Origin: Mugil cephalus
Taxonomy: Eukaryota > Chordata > Actinopteri > Mugiliformes > Mugilidae
DNA: 64,000 nt
NCBI RefSeq assembly: GCF_022458985.1
Contig: NC_061771.1
Coordinates: 19,169,501 to 19,233,500 of the forward strand
Direction of reading: 5' to 3'
Shown: positions 43,105-56,315 of the stretch, one piece after another
Layout of the letters: each line of letters begins with the position of its first letter
Numbering within the stretch: the first letter of the stretch is position 1
Program-made: the position numbers and the translations under genes
The notes under the pieces: generated by a model
Told to the model about the DNA's origin: nothing
The model's database searches: none
Seen by the model: only the letters and a program-made list of their open reading frames with translations

Positions 43105-45545
43105 CCTTCGTTATAAGCTTAAAGTCACTCCAGACAGGTGTCTTCACACGGTGCTTTCATAGCCAAGGTAACGGCCCTGTACAGTTTGACGGCTTCTCTG
43201 CTTCTAAGTCATAATTATAAAAGTTGCTGAATATAGTGACTAATAGAGGGGAAACCATTACACAGTCTTTGTTCTGGACTTTGAAGTTCAAACACCTGCC
43301 ACACCTTGTATCTTAGTGCGGGCCGATCAAGCATAACAATATGACCACCGACAGGTCAAGTGTATACCAGTGTCTCTGTATCGGTTAACTCCTGAACCTG
43401 GGTTGTTTTCGACGTAACATATGAGCAATGGACCTTGTAAGCACGTTTATGCATCTGTGCCCTCTTACAGAAATTGAAAAAATACAAAAACAGAAAGAAT
43501 ACAAATACAGGATCCTTGATTTTCTTTCTTTATTTTTTGCATATGTATGATTTTATTAACAGATGCTCAAATAACAATGTGAATAAAATACCAAAAAGCA
43601 AAAAAGCAAAAAAAAAACAAAAAAACCCAAATTGCCAGGTTTCCATTCGTGCAAAAAGAAAGATATCTACAAACATATATCAATGTAAGTGTAATAAAAC
43701 AGAAGTGGGAAAATCAGAGAATAAGAGATAAAAGAAAGAAATACATAAATATATGTAAAACATGAAAAATAAAATTAAAAAAAAAACTTATAAAAAGGGT
43801 CTTGCTTACACACGCACACACACACATACACACAGACATTCAACTTAAGCCGTTTAACCGTACTTTCACTTAAATAAGGATACAACCAGGATATTGCCAG
43901 AACTAAACTTTTCGGGCAAATGAATCAAAACTAGTTGGAATTGAGCAACTTGAACAAGAAATTGGCAGCATCAAGGTGCCCCTCACACCCCGCACCCACC
44001 CATTCCCCGTATGGTTCTATCTTTATATGATAAAAGATTGTACAACAAAAAGAGTGCAGAGTTTAAGGTTGAAGTGGGTCCAGGAGGAGCCACATCCCTA
44101 TGGTTGACTAAATCCAGACAAGACAGAATGGTAATAAGAAACCTTGATTTTCAAAGTGGCCATGGGACTTATTTTTAATGTGTTTATTGGTAGAAGACAC
44201 CTGACTCTGTGTGTGTGCGTGTGTGTGTATAAAAAAGAGAACAACAATCAGATTTCCCCTCAATGAATCCAGCCTAAAACTTGAGGGGTGTCAGTTTTAG
44301 AGGTGATGAAACCTTGTTACACCTCAATCTCAACGGCGCCATGCACCTGCACTCTGCTTAATAGAAGATGCGGGGATCCGCCCATTACGTCAGCCTCTCT
44401 TAAAGTAAAAGAGCTTTTGTGCAGGATTCGAGCATAAATGCAAAGGCGAGGCAAGCATCCCTCGTGAACACCGCTAACACCAATGGTCCTTAAGTGGTTC
44501 AGGCAGACCTCGGTGGCTCTGCATTTAAACTGCAAGTGATCCATTTCATTTTGGTTTGTTGTGAGTGATTGTTTGATTGAATGTTTCTGAACATTCTGCC
44601 ACAATGATTCTTTAAATAACTACAAGGACATTAAGGGATCCAGAAAACTAAACTTAGATCAGTCTGAACTCAATAAAAACCATAAAAAAATCTTTATGGA
44701 TTTGTTGTTATTAATATTATTTGCTCACGCCACCATTTTGAATGTGAATCATTTTATTGATCACCACTGAGTCACTCCCTTGCATCAACACACTGTTTGC
44801 TTGAACTACTGGACGCCGCCTAATGTTCTTGTTGGAAGTCACAATGACAAAATGCGAACTCCATTCTTGGCAGTAATGAGCAAAACATTTAATAATGTTT
44901 GTGGCTATGTTTTCCCAAGCTCGTATTCAGTAGTGTGTTCCCATGGAGAGTCGTTTTTGTGTATTTTAAGTGGTATTTTTATCCAGGACTGTGGCAGTGA
45001 TGTGATTTTAAACGCTTTTGAAGTCGCATTAAGGAACACAACAGGAAGCAAGTAGAAACACATGTTTAATGGACTGCCAACAAGTAAACACAGCAACTGA
45101 CCTTCATCACAATTGTGTTACAAAAGAAGAACCTATTACTGCACTTCACAGTTTACATTTTTTTTGTGCAGTGATTCTACACTAGATGCAAGTATCTGTT
45201 GGCTGTGACGTTAGTCTCTGCTACACTTGGTCGCAGCCTGTAAAGTTTTACTCTCCCCAATCAGAATCCATTTATAATACATATATAGATAAATGACATA
45301 AGTGTTGAATTTCAAGGTCTGGTGAACATTAATGCCATCTAACTTAAAATCAGTCTGGAATAGCACCCCTCCTAGGAGTAGACTGATACCATATTGAGGC
45401 AAAGCAAAAACAAACAAACAAAAAAAAACCCCACTGATACTATTTTATAGTGAATATTTGCTTCCCAAAGACTTTCCTCAGTCTGCAAAACCGCAGGACC
45501 TCATTTCAGCTTCCAGCAGAGTCTTTTCTCATGAGCCAGGGGTCG
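42009..45545. other. Intergenic between MITE copy 4 and the LRAT pair
   Basis: No gene seen. Holds a (CA)n microsatellite at about 43067-43103, a lone mariner terminus at about 43322-43362 (GCATAACAATATGACCACC) and A-rich low-complexity sequence around 43480-43790. Confidence 0.45.
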
Positions 45546-47084
45546 TTAGGCCGCCATCCAGATGGTGAACGGGATGAGCAAGGTCGGTAAAACTGTCAGC
45601 GGCGTCACGCAGCCCAGATACAGCACGGTGCACGCTCCGCACAGCGCAGTCAAATAGGCGCTTATTCTGCTGAACGCGATCTTTCGCACGATCGTACAGA
45701 ACTGAAGAGAAAAAGGAAAAAAAAAAGGATGAAGGTGAAGTTAAAACAGTAAAGCATGAATTAACACTAGATGGAGCTGCTCGCCTCATGAACAGGTCAC
45801 GTTCATCCAGGGGCCTGAAACAAACAGGCTGCCAAACGCTCACAATGTGACCAGACGTCAGTACGTTTCTGAATCTGAGCGTTGAGTTGGAAATAAATCT
45901 GCATGCCTAGAACGTTTAGCAGCTTTACTCTCTGTACGTGTAATGATCCTCAAACCTTCGGCTCCTGCATGTGACCTTTCCTCATGCTGCAGTCTCCACA
46001 ATGCAAAGAGAAAAACACTTGTGAAGAACTAAGGATGGAAAGGGGAAAAATAAATCAGCTTTTCCACGTAAATCCCTGCAGCACAACCTAGAGAGCATTT
46101 AATAGCATTAGGAGAGCGGTTTTAAGGGGTAAAGTCACATTTTCAAGCTAATATGAGCTTGTCAGTGTCAATTTACGACGGACTTATAAAAAAAAAAAAG
46201 TGAAACTATATTTTTAATGCTTCCTCTAACCCAGGTTTAGTGTCAAACTCGTTTTAGTTTGGGGGCCTCATTCAGCCTACTTTGATCTCAAGTGGGCCGG
46301 ACCAGCAAGACAACAGGATAATAACCTAGAAGTGATGACAACTGCAGAGTTTTAGGAGAATGTTTACATTTAATAAACTATCCTTTAAAAAAAGAGAGAG
46401 TTTTCCTAATAAAAATAAGTGCAATTTGGGTACATTGCTGTCTGCGGTGTAGTCCTGGGTCTCAGTGGACAAATTAGGGGTAGAAGTTATTTTCATTGAC
46501 AAAGTGCCTTGTCTTCTATGTAATTTTGTCACTTTGCAAATTCATGCAAATACGGCCCAGATTAGACGCTCCCGTGATGTTTGACGCCTGTCACCTACCT
46601 GGTATGTCTGGTAGCTAATGGCCATGCCATATCTGCAGTACATGACGTAGTGTTCACAGTTGTACCACAGCAAGCTGTAGGTGACCGATCCCAGGAGTTT
46701 CTCGGCCCTTCGCGCCACCTCGTCCCCGTCCAGAGGAGGCTGGCTGCACACGCTATCCATGTGGTTGATGAGAATCTCTGAGCCGTAGGCAAAATCCACC
46801 ACCGAGTCAACCCTCACGCTGGCCACCTTGGCGATAACCCCCATCAGCAGGCGGTTATTCGTCACCATCTTGGCGATGGCGGATTTGTTCCTAGTGAGGA
46901 TGGGCAGGATGTCCGGAATGAGGTGGGCCACGCGATTGTCCCCCAGGTAAATGCCGAAATGCGTGAATAACGTCCTGGGCACTTCCAGCAGGTCGCCGCG
47001 CTTGTACAGAGACAGGTCATACTTGGATTCCTCCTCCTTTTTGGAGGCAACGAAGAAAAAGCTGAGCAGCTGGTAGAGGAACAT
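45546..47084 (-). CDS. lrat: Lecithin retinol acyltransferase paralogue (downstream tandem copy)
   Basis: NlpC/P60-fold enzyme family that moves an acyl chain from phosphatidylcholine to retinol to make retinyl esters at the ER. Two exons: 46599-47084 (donor CCAG|GTAGGT, phase 0) and 45546-45701 (TAA); 213 residues. Catalytic His42 ([10 protein letters not shown]), His54 (VAHLIPD) and nucleophile Cys143 ([13 protein letters not shown]) are present. A hydrophobic N-terminus ([13 protein letters not shown]) and a C-terminal anchor ([16 protein letters not shown]) fit an ER-anchored protein. It is 15 residues shorter than its neighbour, mostly before the [11 protein letters not shown] motif, and has NCEHY where most members have NCEHF. 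Same strand as the copy at 48234, 1.15 kb away. A TATA-like ATAAATAAA lies about 40 bases before the ATG. Activity on retinol is not shown by sequence. Confidence 0.9.
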
Positions 47085-48233
47085 GGTAGCGGTGTGCAGC
47101 CAACAGCTCGACGCCTGAGCATTTTATTTATGTTGGGAGGGTCTGGAGTGGGCAGAAGGATTAAATATTGGTCAATGTTTCAGGATGATTTTGACAGAAA
47201 TAAAGGAGCTTTCTCTAATCACTTTGCTGTGTGGCTGGATTTCAAAACGCGAGCTTTGTTTCTGGTGTGTATTGAGGCCAGGGTTCCTTGGTAAAGAGGG
47301 CTGACTTGGCAACGAGCTTAATCCTCCTTTTAAAAGGTCACAGATGTTGAGCCATATTAAGTAGCCTTTGTTATTTGTGGACTAGATTGTACACACACCA
47401 TTGAACTTCATCTCATCATTATTCAGCACTTTCTAGGATATGAGGAGTAAGAGAAATTCATCACAATATCATGTAATATAGTTAAATGTTTGGATTAATG
47501 ACCCAAATTAACTCAATTATACCCTGCAGGGGCCTTTCTGGGTGGAGTTTGCATGTTCTCCCTGTGCTGTGTGGGTTTTCTCCAGGTACTCCAGCTTCCT
47601 CCTACCTTCCAAAAACATGCTCATTAGGTTAATTGGTGATTCTAAATTGGTTCTGGGTGTGAATGGTTGTCTGTCTCTCTGTGTTGGGGTGACCTGTGCA
47701 GGGTGCACCCACCTCTCGCCCAATGACAGCTGGGATAGACTCCAGCATCCCTGTATGTTGGAGCCCCGAGTAGATGTGACTGATGTGACCTAAACTGTAA
47801 TATTGATTTAGATGTTGACTAGACCTGTTATGGGGGATCATTCAGTGCTCTACTTCCACTGGAAAGTAAATAAATGTGTGGATGTGAAGTCAGAATCAGA
47901 CTCAGCAATATAAATAAACTCTTTATTACACAATTATCATATTTACAGCTTTATATTAAGTGAACTACTATATAAAAAAAGCTTCAGAATATATGCACAT
48001 CAGGATGTTGCTGACTAAAATGTTAGCAAAGAGACTTTTATTTATTACCTCACTCTTTCATGAGAGGATGATAAACAATTATTACTGCGTGACGCAAAAC
48101 TTTCAACAACGTCTGCACCATAAAATTACACTCGCAGTCGTAAAGCGTTAAGGTGGTCCAGCCGGTCTTCTACGACAAGTAATAAAAATGTTCTGTTTGG
48201 TGTTTATACAGACTTCTTTGTTTGATTTTTTTT
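47085..48233. other. Spacer between the two LRAT genes
   Basis: Contains a dispersed high-copy teleost repeat at about 47520-47760 (GGAGTTTGCATGTTCTCCCT, GCCCAATGACAGCTGGGATA). TTTATT at 48037 (AATAAA on the minus strand) is a likely poly(A) signal for the upstream LRAT gene. Confidence 0.5.
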
Positions 48234-49654
48234 TTAACTCGCCATCCACAGAGTGAAGGGGATAAGAACTGTGGGTAATGTAGTCGAAAGGGCCATTCCG
48301 TAGCAGACCATGGAGACGACTCCGAGCAGCCCCGAAGCAATGGCGCTGCGCTGGTCTCTGATGATAGATTTCAGAAACTCACAGAACTGCAGAGGAAAGA
48401 AACGAGAAAGAGGGGTTAGATCATGTTTTCAGTTAATTCCAGTCCAGTTAATTTTATTTGCAGGGCTACAGTCCAGGTGCTTGAAACTCCCAAGATCAGA
48501 GAGAAGCATGGCTGCGAGATTTATGGGGCCCCAAGTTCCCTGCGTGATGTTTTGTTTCTGTCATCTGGTTTTCAGATTTGTCGCTGAAAAAATCCACCTC
48601 TTCAAGTACTCGGCCAAATGTATATATTCAGTTTTAACAGAAGCGGAGATGAAGCGTGACTCTCTAGAAAACTATTACATTTAGTTAAAACTGTTGTGTG
48701 CACGTCATGCGTTTTCCCATAAAAAAATGTTAATTTAACTAATTGAAACTACCATATTAATGCTGTCAAATCAATGAATACATGTGGATCTAGGTATTAG
48801 ATTGTTACTAATACAGTCTGATTGAGTGGTCTGGCTGTCTGCCTGAAAAAGACCCCACCTCCCAGCCCCAAACACTTTAATCCAGTCATGCCTCGGACAA
48901 ACTTTAAAGGACGAACCCACTGAATACTAATCTCTTATTTTGGAGTTCGTGCTCATGCGCATCTCATATTCAGACACTGCAGTGCAGTGGGTTAAGTTTG
49001 ACAATAATGGGCCAGATAATAAAGTCATGCCTCATCCACCCACGTCACTGATGAGAGACAGTGTGTAAAGTTTAGAGTTCTAATCCTGCACTAGTTCAAG
49101 GAAAATGTTGAGGACTATACCTTCTCAGTTTGCCGACTTGTTGCGCACCCGTATCTGCAGTACGTCACAAAGTGTTCACAGTTACTCCACAGCAGACTGT
49201 ACGGGAACGCTCCGATGAGCTGCTCAGCCCTCTTAGCGACAGTCTCGTTGGAGAACGGCAGCGCCTTCGCCGTCTTATCCATGCGGTTCACCAGGATGCT
49301 GGAGCCGTATGCGAAGTCCTCCAGCGTGTCCACGCGCACCGTGGCGCTCTTGTACACGCAGCCGATGATGAGCCTCTTGTTTGTGATGACGGTGCTGATC
49401 AGTTTGTTGTCGCTTGTAAATACGGGGAGGATGTCGGGGATCAGGTGGGCGACTTTATTGTCACCCAAATAGATGCCGTAGTGGGTGAAGATGGTTCGCG
49501 GGACCTCCAGCAGGTCCCCCCTCCGGAGATGAGGCGGTGGACCGCGCTGCGCAGGGCGCCCCCACTCCTCGCCGTCCAGCCAGCTGGACTCAAAGAGTTT
49601 AAACTTGGAGAGAAGGGAGAACTTCTCCACCAGGAATGTCAACAGCTGCAGCAT
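48234..49654 (-). CDS. lrat: Lecithin retinol acyltransferase (upstream tandem copy)
   Basis: Two exons, 49121-49654 (donor GAAG|GTATAG, phase 0) and 48234-48386 (TAA); 228 residues, close to the 230 of human LRAT. Catalytic His58 ([10 protein letters not shown]), His70 (VAHLIPD) and Cys159 ([13 protein letters not shown]) are all present. The N-terminus [20 protein letters not shown] and C-terminus [13 protein letters not shown] are the usual hydrophobic ends, and exon 2 starts [14 protein letters not shown], very like human FCETVKIIIRDQRS. This copy is therefore the closer match to canonical LRAT, which stores vitamin A as retinyl esters and feeds the visual cycle. A GATAAAAAG TATA-like box lies at 49700-49708, about 50 bases upstream of the ATG. 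Confidence 0.93.
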
Positions 49655-50839
49655 GGTGGGAGTTTTAGGAACTGTCGCAAAGTGCCTCAGTGAAAGGAGC
49701 TTTTTATCCTGCCCGGCACGAGGAGGAGAAAAGGCTCAGGGGAAATCACAAGGACACGATTGGCCACGAGAGGTGTGGTGCACGTGCGCATTTTCCTCCG
49801 TCCACATCGTCAGCATCTCCCACCCTGCTCCATTTTCCCCCCTGTTGTTCGTCGCTCCTCACTAATCCAATTTTAAGTGGTTCTCACGGAATGCAACAAG
49901 TAAGAGACATCGCGAAAATCTGCATAAAGTCGGTTCAGATTTACGCACGCGTCTCAGGCGTGCAATTAATACTGTAGAGATTTACATTCATTAAGGGCCC
50001 TTAACTTTGTCTTAGCACCGCTATAATTATTATTATGTTCTAGACTCCTAATTAATTTCCTAGTTAATCACATGTGGTATTTATTTAGACTCAAAGCACA
50101 ATGAGGATGAGATGAACAGGGTCAGATGCCACTAGGTTAGAGAGGGAGAGAGCATATCAGAGAGACAAATAGAGCAGGATGCTGGTGATTAAGCCAGGAG
50201 GCTCTGAAGACGTTTACTCTGAACTAAGTAATAAAATGTTACGTGGTATGTGTTAATTGCAAGGCACTATATTTTTAAACAAAGCTATAAAAGTATAAAG
50301 TTATAAAGTTAGTTTATTCTTGCGTAACTGCCCTGTAAAACATGTCACTATCCACTTTTATTTACTTTAAAAAGTGAAAAAAGGAGAAATAATGTCAGGA
50401 ATAAAAAATTAATGTGAAGGTATTTCAACTGTAATTTTTTGTAATGTCAGATTAGTGTTATTATATATTAACTTTTCTTATATAGTGTCTGCGGATGCTT
50501 TACAGGACCCAGAGACTGAAACTCCCAGGGGAAGCATGAAGCAGACGGTGCCAATGAAAAACTTCCCCTTAACAGGAAGAAACCTCGAGCAGAACCCAGC
50601 TCACCTGGAGGAACCCTTCTGCTTGAATTGTACAGGTGAGACACGTGCAAGATCATTCACGACTTAAGTAATGCTCTCTTCTCATTTGAAACTAAGAACA
50701 AACCGCTGTTAATAAAAAGTGCCGCAAACACCTTTAAACTCATTTAAATGTGAACAACTGCTGACAGATATAATGGAATTTAATCGTGTAAATAAACTAA
50801 TACTTTAAAGTCAAGAAGCTGACACAAAAAGAGCAACGG
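49655..50839. other. Intergenic upstream of LRAT pair
   Basis: No gene. About 50480-50620 looks like a reversed L2-type LINE 3' region (CCCCTTAACAGGAAGAAACC, CGAGCAGAACCCAGCTCA). Confidence 0.45.
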
Positions 50840-51098
50840 CACTCCTTGATTGTAGCAGCCATCCCCAGCAGGACACAGCCTGACACACACACACAAACAA
50901 AAACTATTTAGGAACAACCAAATAAATAAATAAATGAATATGAAAAACAGCACCAGGTGTTGACCTGGCCCCCAAACTCATGCGACAGGACAGGACCCTC
51001 AGAAGGCCCATGTCCGTTCTCTAATGAGTCACAGCTGTTTCGGGGACCAAACACATTATCAGGGCGGTGGTCATAATGTTATGCCTGATCGGTGTGAA
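50840..51098. mobile_element. Mariner-like MITE fragment
   Basis: Contains CCAGGTGTTGACCTGGCC, GAAGGCCCATGTCCGTTCTC and the terminus GGTCATAATGTTATGCCTGA followed by TCGGTGTG, as in the copies at 21776 and 25322. Confidence 0.65.
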
Positions 51099-51715
51099 TC
51101 AAAAGTTAAAAGTATACCTGTGTCCTCTCTTTGAAGTGAAGCATGACAGAAGTACCATGTATTATACATAGTAATGTACGTTCTGATTCTTTCTCCTGTG
51201 CAGGTCAGAAGGTCAAAACAATAGTAGGTCAAAATCGAGAGTCCAATTACAAAATGACAGCTAACTAATTACACGTAAACAGAGACTCACATTTAAACTA
51301 AAAGTTTCAATTAGCTGAAGAACTATTTCCCTAATTAGCTGGTTAAGCTGATTAACATCCAGACAATGACGTGGACAGGAGTTTGCAGCGTCCCGTCCCG
51401 TTATCAATCCTGGATCAGTCCTACAAGAAAACAGGCTCTGTTTGACGGTCTGCACTTTCCCAGAGGAACCGCAAGCTCAGATGAAACATTCCTTTCAACC
51501 GATTACTTTAATCCTGTAGGCTTCAGATACACACTCGTCTTTCAACCTAGAAAATACTTGGAGAGACACTTTTTGATCTTGTGTCTCTCGATCATTTGTT
51601 ACAGCACATTTACTGACCTAGATTCTGTAAAACCCCCGGGGATAAATAATTGCTTGTATTTGACATAGAAGCTTTTTCAGTCTGACGCACAGAGTGTACC
51701 CTACTTTTGAGGACG

Positions 51716-51740
51716 TGTGTGTGTGTGTGTGTGTGTGTGT
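51716..51740 (+). repeat. (GT)n microsatellite
   Basis: About 12 GT units between the LRAT pair and FGG. Confidence 0.85.
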
Positions 51741-52348
51741 AAGATCATACTCCGGTATCACTGTTTGTGTAGTAGACAACTATGCCAAATAAACTAAACC
51801 CTCCATGTGATTGGTGAAATGAATTGTTCTCAAATGTGCAAAGTACAGACAGAGACCTGAAATGCACATTTCTATCATGAAATTCTGAAATGAGCCGGAT
51901 AAAAGGATCTCTAGTGTGTTTAGTTTGGCACTGGCCCCCAAAGTGGTCACATCATAGTCTTAATTTGTCAGAAAGTACTTAATAAATGTATTTAGATCAA
52001 AAATCCATGCATGTAAGAATGTATCTCTTCTGAACATGGAAAAAGATGCTATGACACATTCATGTCTGATTCATGAAGCACCTTTTAAAATGTTACATTG
52101 AATGAAACAATGCAGATGTTACATTATGCATCTGTGGAAACAAACACTCCCAGTGTAGCAATGATAATTTTTAATATCATTTTCATATCATCCAACATTC
52201 CCCTTAAAAACATTCCTCTCTGGTAAAGAGACACACGGTTGTATAGAAACACATCTGTCACACAGCTGAAACGCTGGGAGCTCCTGTCAAAATATGCATC
52301 TGATCAGGCACAACATTGTGACCAATGACACTCAAACAATCATACACT

Positions 52349-52604
52349 AACTTGCCACTTTATTAGGTACACCTGTTCAATTGCTTGTTAACACAAACAG
52401 CTGATCAATCAATCACGTGGCTGCAATTCAATGCATTCAGGCATGTAGAGGTGATCAAGACAACTTGCTGAAGTTCAAACTGAGCATCAGAATGAAGAAG
52501 AAAAGGGGATTTAAGTTACTTTGAACGTGGTTTGTTTGTTTGTGCCAGGCAAAAGGGGTGTCCAACCTTTTACTAGCAAGGTGTACCTAATAAAGTGGCC
52601 GGTG
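52349..52604. mobile_element. Tc1-like MITE with GCCACTTTATTAGG termini
   Basis: GCCACTTTATTAGGTACACC near 52354 is mirrored exactly by GGTGTACCTAATAAAGTGGC ending near 52599. The left part keeps the start of the parent transposon (AGCTGATCAATCAATCACG, CTGAAGTTCAAACTGAGCAT), the right part its last bases (CTAGCAAGG); the transposase gene between has been deleted. A lone mariner terminus (ATCAGGCACAACATTGTGAC) lies just left of it at about 52301. Confidence 0.7.
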
Positions 52605-53734
52605 CGCGTACGTCCACATCACACCAAAGCGCTCCGTGCTGTGTGGACAACAAAGCATCGGTCCGGATGCACGTTTTCCATGCAGCTCCCACCACATTCA
52701 GCTGAGTCGACTTACCGTCTGTGGCCACAGGTTGAACCCTGACGTGGCATTACAACAAACCTTTGCCCTCCATCCTGGGGAGATTTACACCACTGTCAAA
52801 TACTTCCAGACTTATAGTTGTGGCCTATGGGGGACCCCAGCAAGACCCTTTAAATTTAATACCAGGTTAAGACCTGCTGTGAACTGTGCTGACTTTGTTT
52901 TTCAGCCTGGAAACTTAAGTTGCTTACTGACGGATGGATGCATTTTCTCAGGACATAAATGTTTGCGGGAAATACAATGACTTAATCGTCTTATTCCTGG
53001 GGGTAGATTTACAGTGGAATATTTGGGAGCTAATGAGGCTGTGTCAGACTACGTCAACAACAACAGGCCACAACACATCTCAACATCCTGGACTCGGAGA
53101 GAGTCTTCTTGGCACTTGGAGAAAGAACGAGACACTTTCCATCTGGTGTTTCTACACAAAGAGGCCAGTTCAGCAAAAGTTCACCACTGTTTAGGTTCAT
53201 GGGCCTGGCAGTTCATTCTCAGGTCAGTGAGGCTTTATATCCATCCTGGGCCTGTTTTTTTCTCTTCTTCCCCATAATAAAATCAGGTCACACAAAGGTA
53301 GTTAGACAAGATTTATCATCTAATGTCAACATGGGGCCTACACATGAACCGTTATTAAGCTTTATTATGTAATATGTACCTACACTGTTTGTTTTAAATG
53401 TAATAAAAAGATGTGTTTGCCAGAAGCACCTTGGGGAGTTGCCACGGAATAATGGTTATCAGCAGCTACATCCATTTGGAAACCGTGCAGGAAGAAGGTA
53501 CTGGAAGGATGAGATCAGCGTTCGTTGGCCACGAGAGGAAAGAAATTAATCCTCGTTGATATCATTAATAGCACTTTCACGGCGCAGCCTGCGCATAATT
53601 CACGTCGTGTCGACTGATCTGACCCAAGAGAAGAGTTTATTTCTGCTGCAACAAGTACAGTACTTTTTTGCCAACTACTTTTGTTCATTTGTTCATAATG
53701 CTAATTCTGTAATTTTTGGGGGAGGGGGGGGGGG

Positions 53735-53885
53735 GTCTGGTCTGGTCTGGTCCAGGTGGGTGCTACATGTCTAAAGTAACATCCACATGAATGTCAGGTC
53801 CAAAAGTTTCCCAGCAGAACATTGTATTATCACAAGATGGTCAATTTAATTTACTTCTCCCATCAGTGGGCATAATGTTGTGATG
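53735..53885. mobile_element. Mariner-like fragment
   Basis: Contains AAGTAACATCCACATGAATG and GTTTCCCAGCAGAACATTG, an internal piece of the same parent transposon as the copy at 30155, then a broken terminus (GGGCATAATGTTGTGATGG). A G-rich run precedes it at 53718-53734. Confidence 0.55.
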
Positions 53886-54143
53886 GACTTGATGATGCTT
53901 TAATGCATTTGAACAGATCATTAGGCAGATAATCACTTAGTGAAGAGGTTTCTGGCTCTCTATTATAGTCTGAAACCCCTAACGGCTGTTTGTTTAATGC
54001 GTTCAGTATTCAGCTCTTGTCCTGGGCCACAGACTTGATATTAGATCTAATGTCCGTCCTGTTCCTGGCGGGAGGTGCTTCATCATTGTGCGTCTTTATG
54101 CCTCCCACAACTTCTCAGTCATGTAGCCCTCTGATTGCAAGCT

Positions 54144-54183
<40 letters not shown>

Positions 54184-55494
54184 TGTGAAAGTCTTGAAAG
54201 AAAACTGAAGGGGGCTGTAAGTGTAATTGTAAAGCTGTTTATTGAACAAATTACACATATGTTGCATTTTTAAATAGTTTCTTTTTGCAAGAAAATATTG
54301 TGAATCAGCCTCTTATTATTAAAATAAATTAGGTAATTCATTTGAAGAAGAGACTTGAGAGTTGTCTCGTTTTTATTTATTTAGTGTCACAGTGATGTTT
54401 CAATGTAAGACCAGGACAGAAAGACAAATCCTTTATTTATTAGTTAATTATTATGAGTTAATTTCACCTGACACAGTAGAAAGTAAATTCTCCTAAATTG
54501 GCCAATAATTAAAAGGGCATAAACTCATTGTCCTGAAAAAAAGAGTCTTTCTTTTTATTATTGTGTCAGAATCTTGAATCTTGATAAAAAATCACAGAAT
54601 CTCCAAAATCTTTCACTTGAAAGACGTCACTGTGCATTTAGATTAACATTCTCTGTGAGATTAGTGCAGACGGACTGAGTGGGACTCAAACACAAAGAAA
54701 AACCTTGGAATATCATTTAGAATATAACATTCTCCGCTCTCTGTCACTGGTCCGTACAGCCGACAATAAATCAAATTCCACAAATTAAGCCTGTAACTAT
54801 CTCCTTTATTCACCGCGAAAAGCTTCACTTTCCATCCAGACTGAGGGGGAAAATTAATTCATCAGAGTTTCTGAAGTGTCTATAAACAACAAACAGCTTT
54901 CAGACTCATTATAATCTCAACCAGTGAGTTAGTTTTTCCTTACAGCATGGAAGCTTTAACACATTTTTCACTAATCTTTTCAGAGGAGCCACTTTATGAC
55001 GACTGCAAACATCATTAGTAACTTCATGTCGTTACTTTCAGTGGTAATAAAGCACTTTCATTTCCAGAATTGTTCTGTACTCCTTTGATTTATAGTGGTT
55101 CCACTCCCACTAGTGGTTTCACGCACCAGTGCAGGCAACCTTCAAAATAAGAGCAAACTAAGATACAGGTCACAAAGAAGACTAACTCCAACCAAAGGTC
55201 CCTGAGGTGGCACAGTGGAACCTTACACCGGTCACCACAAAGAGTCCCGGTGTAAAACAGCTGTCGTTATTTTAAAGCTCAACACCAAACGGTGAGGGCT
55301 GTTGCCGCGGCAACGTGGTGATTTATATTTCTATGTCCGTACAGAAGCAGTCATTTCAGTTATAATGAAAAGTGAGGGATGATAAAAATGAAAATACAAT
55401 AAAATCATACAAGTCTGATTCTTACTTAATTATTTTTGTCTAAATTAGTCAGTTGTTTTTTCAAGAGCATTTGCCAGAAGTGTTGCTAGAGATA

Positions 55495-55528
<34 letters not shown>

Positions 55529-55609
55529 TCATACAGTCAAAGTTAACAATAATTATGTTATTATATGTTATTATTGTATGTTATTACATATATATATATA
55601 TATATACAT

Positions 55610-55670
<61 letters not shown>

Positions 55671-56284
55671 TGTATGTATGTATGTATAGTGCCATTTTGA
55701 TTTACATACTGAACACTTTGTTTTTAAATTGTAATTTATTATTTGTTGTAAAAATGCCTTGGTTTGCGTTTTTGGTTTTTGATCTAAGACACCAGCAGCA
55801 AATCTGAGATGGATATCTCTCATTTTCATGTTTAATTGTTTATAAGGAGCGGTGCAGTGGTTAGTGTTATCACTTTACTCCAAGAACATTCTGGGTTTGA
55901 AACCAGCGAGCTTCCGGTTTTTCCTTTCTTCCTTTCTTTACACGTTGCCTCCAGGTGCTTTGGTTTGTTCCCGCGATCCTAAAACATGCTTTGTCAGCTA
56001 AATTAGCTGTAATCTTTAAGGACAAGTGTGACACTATGAGTGAACGTTCTCAGTCGTCCAGGTCAGAGGACAAGTGGACTTGTTGGCTTTCTTGAAGAGA
56101 AGACATGTCGCCACTCATGCAGGACTCAGAATGACGCCTCCAGGAATTGCATTAGCATGAAATGATGAATAGGAAAGGCAAATAAACTGTTACTTCACAG
56201 CTGGAACCAGCACAGTTTGACTGCAGTCTAAACCCAGTGTAAGAAAAGGCTGTCGGATCTTTGACACTAAAGCTGAGTCATCAG

Positions 56285-56315
<31 letters not shown>

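Noticed and set aside
49130-49693. 187-codon open frame on the + strand
   Set aside because: It is the antisense of LRAT exon 1, which has homology, catalytic residues and splice sites on the minus strand.
43067-54178. Regular CA/GT arrays as possible CRISPR-like repeats
   Set aside because: Plain dinucleotide microsatellites without spacers, in a vertebrate nuclear context.
55494-55829. Open frames on both strands near 55.6 kb
   Set aside because: Produced by TA and GA microsatellite tracts (IYIYIY and RERERE repeats).
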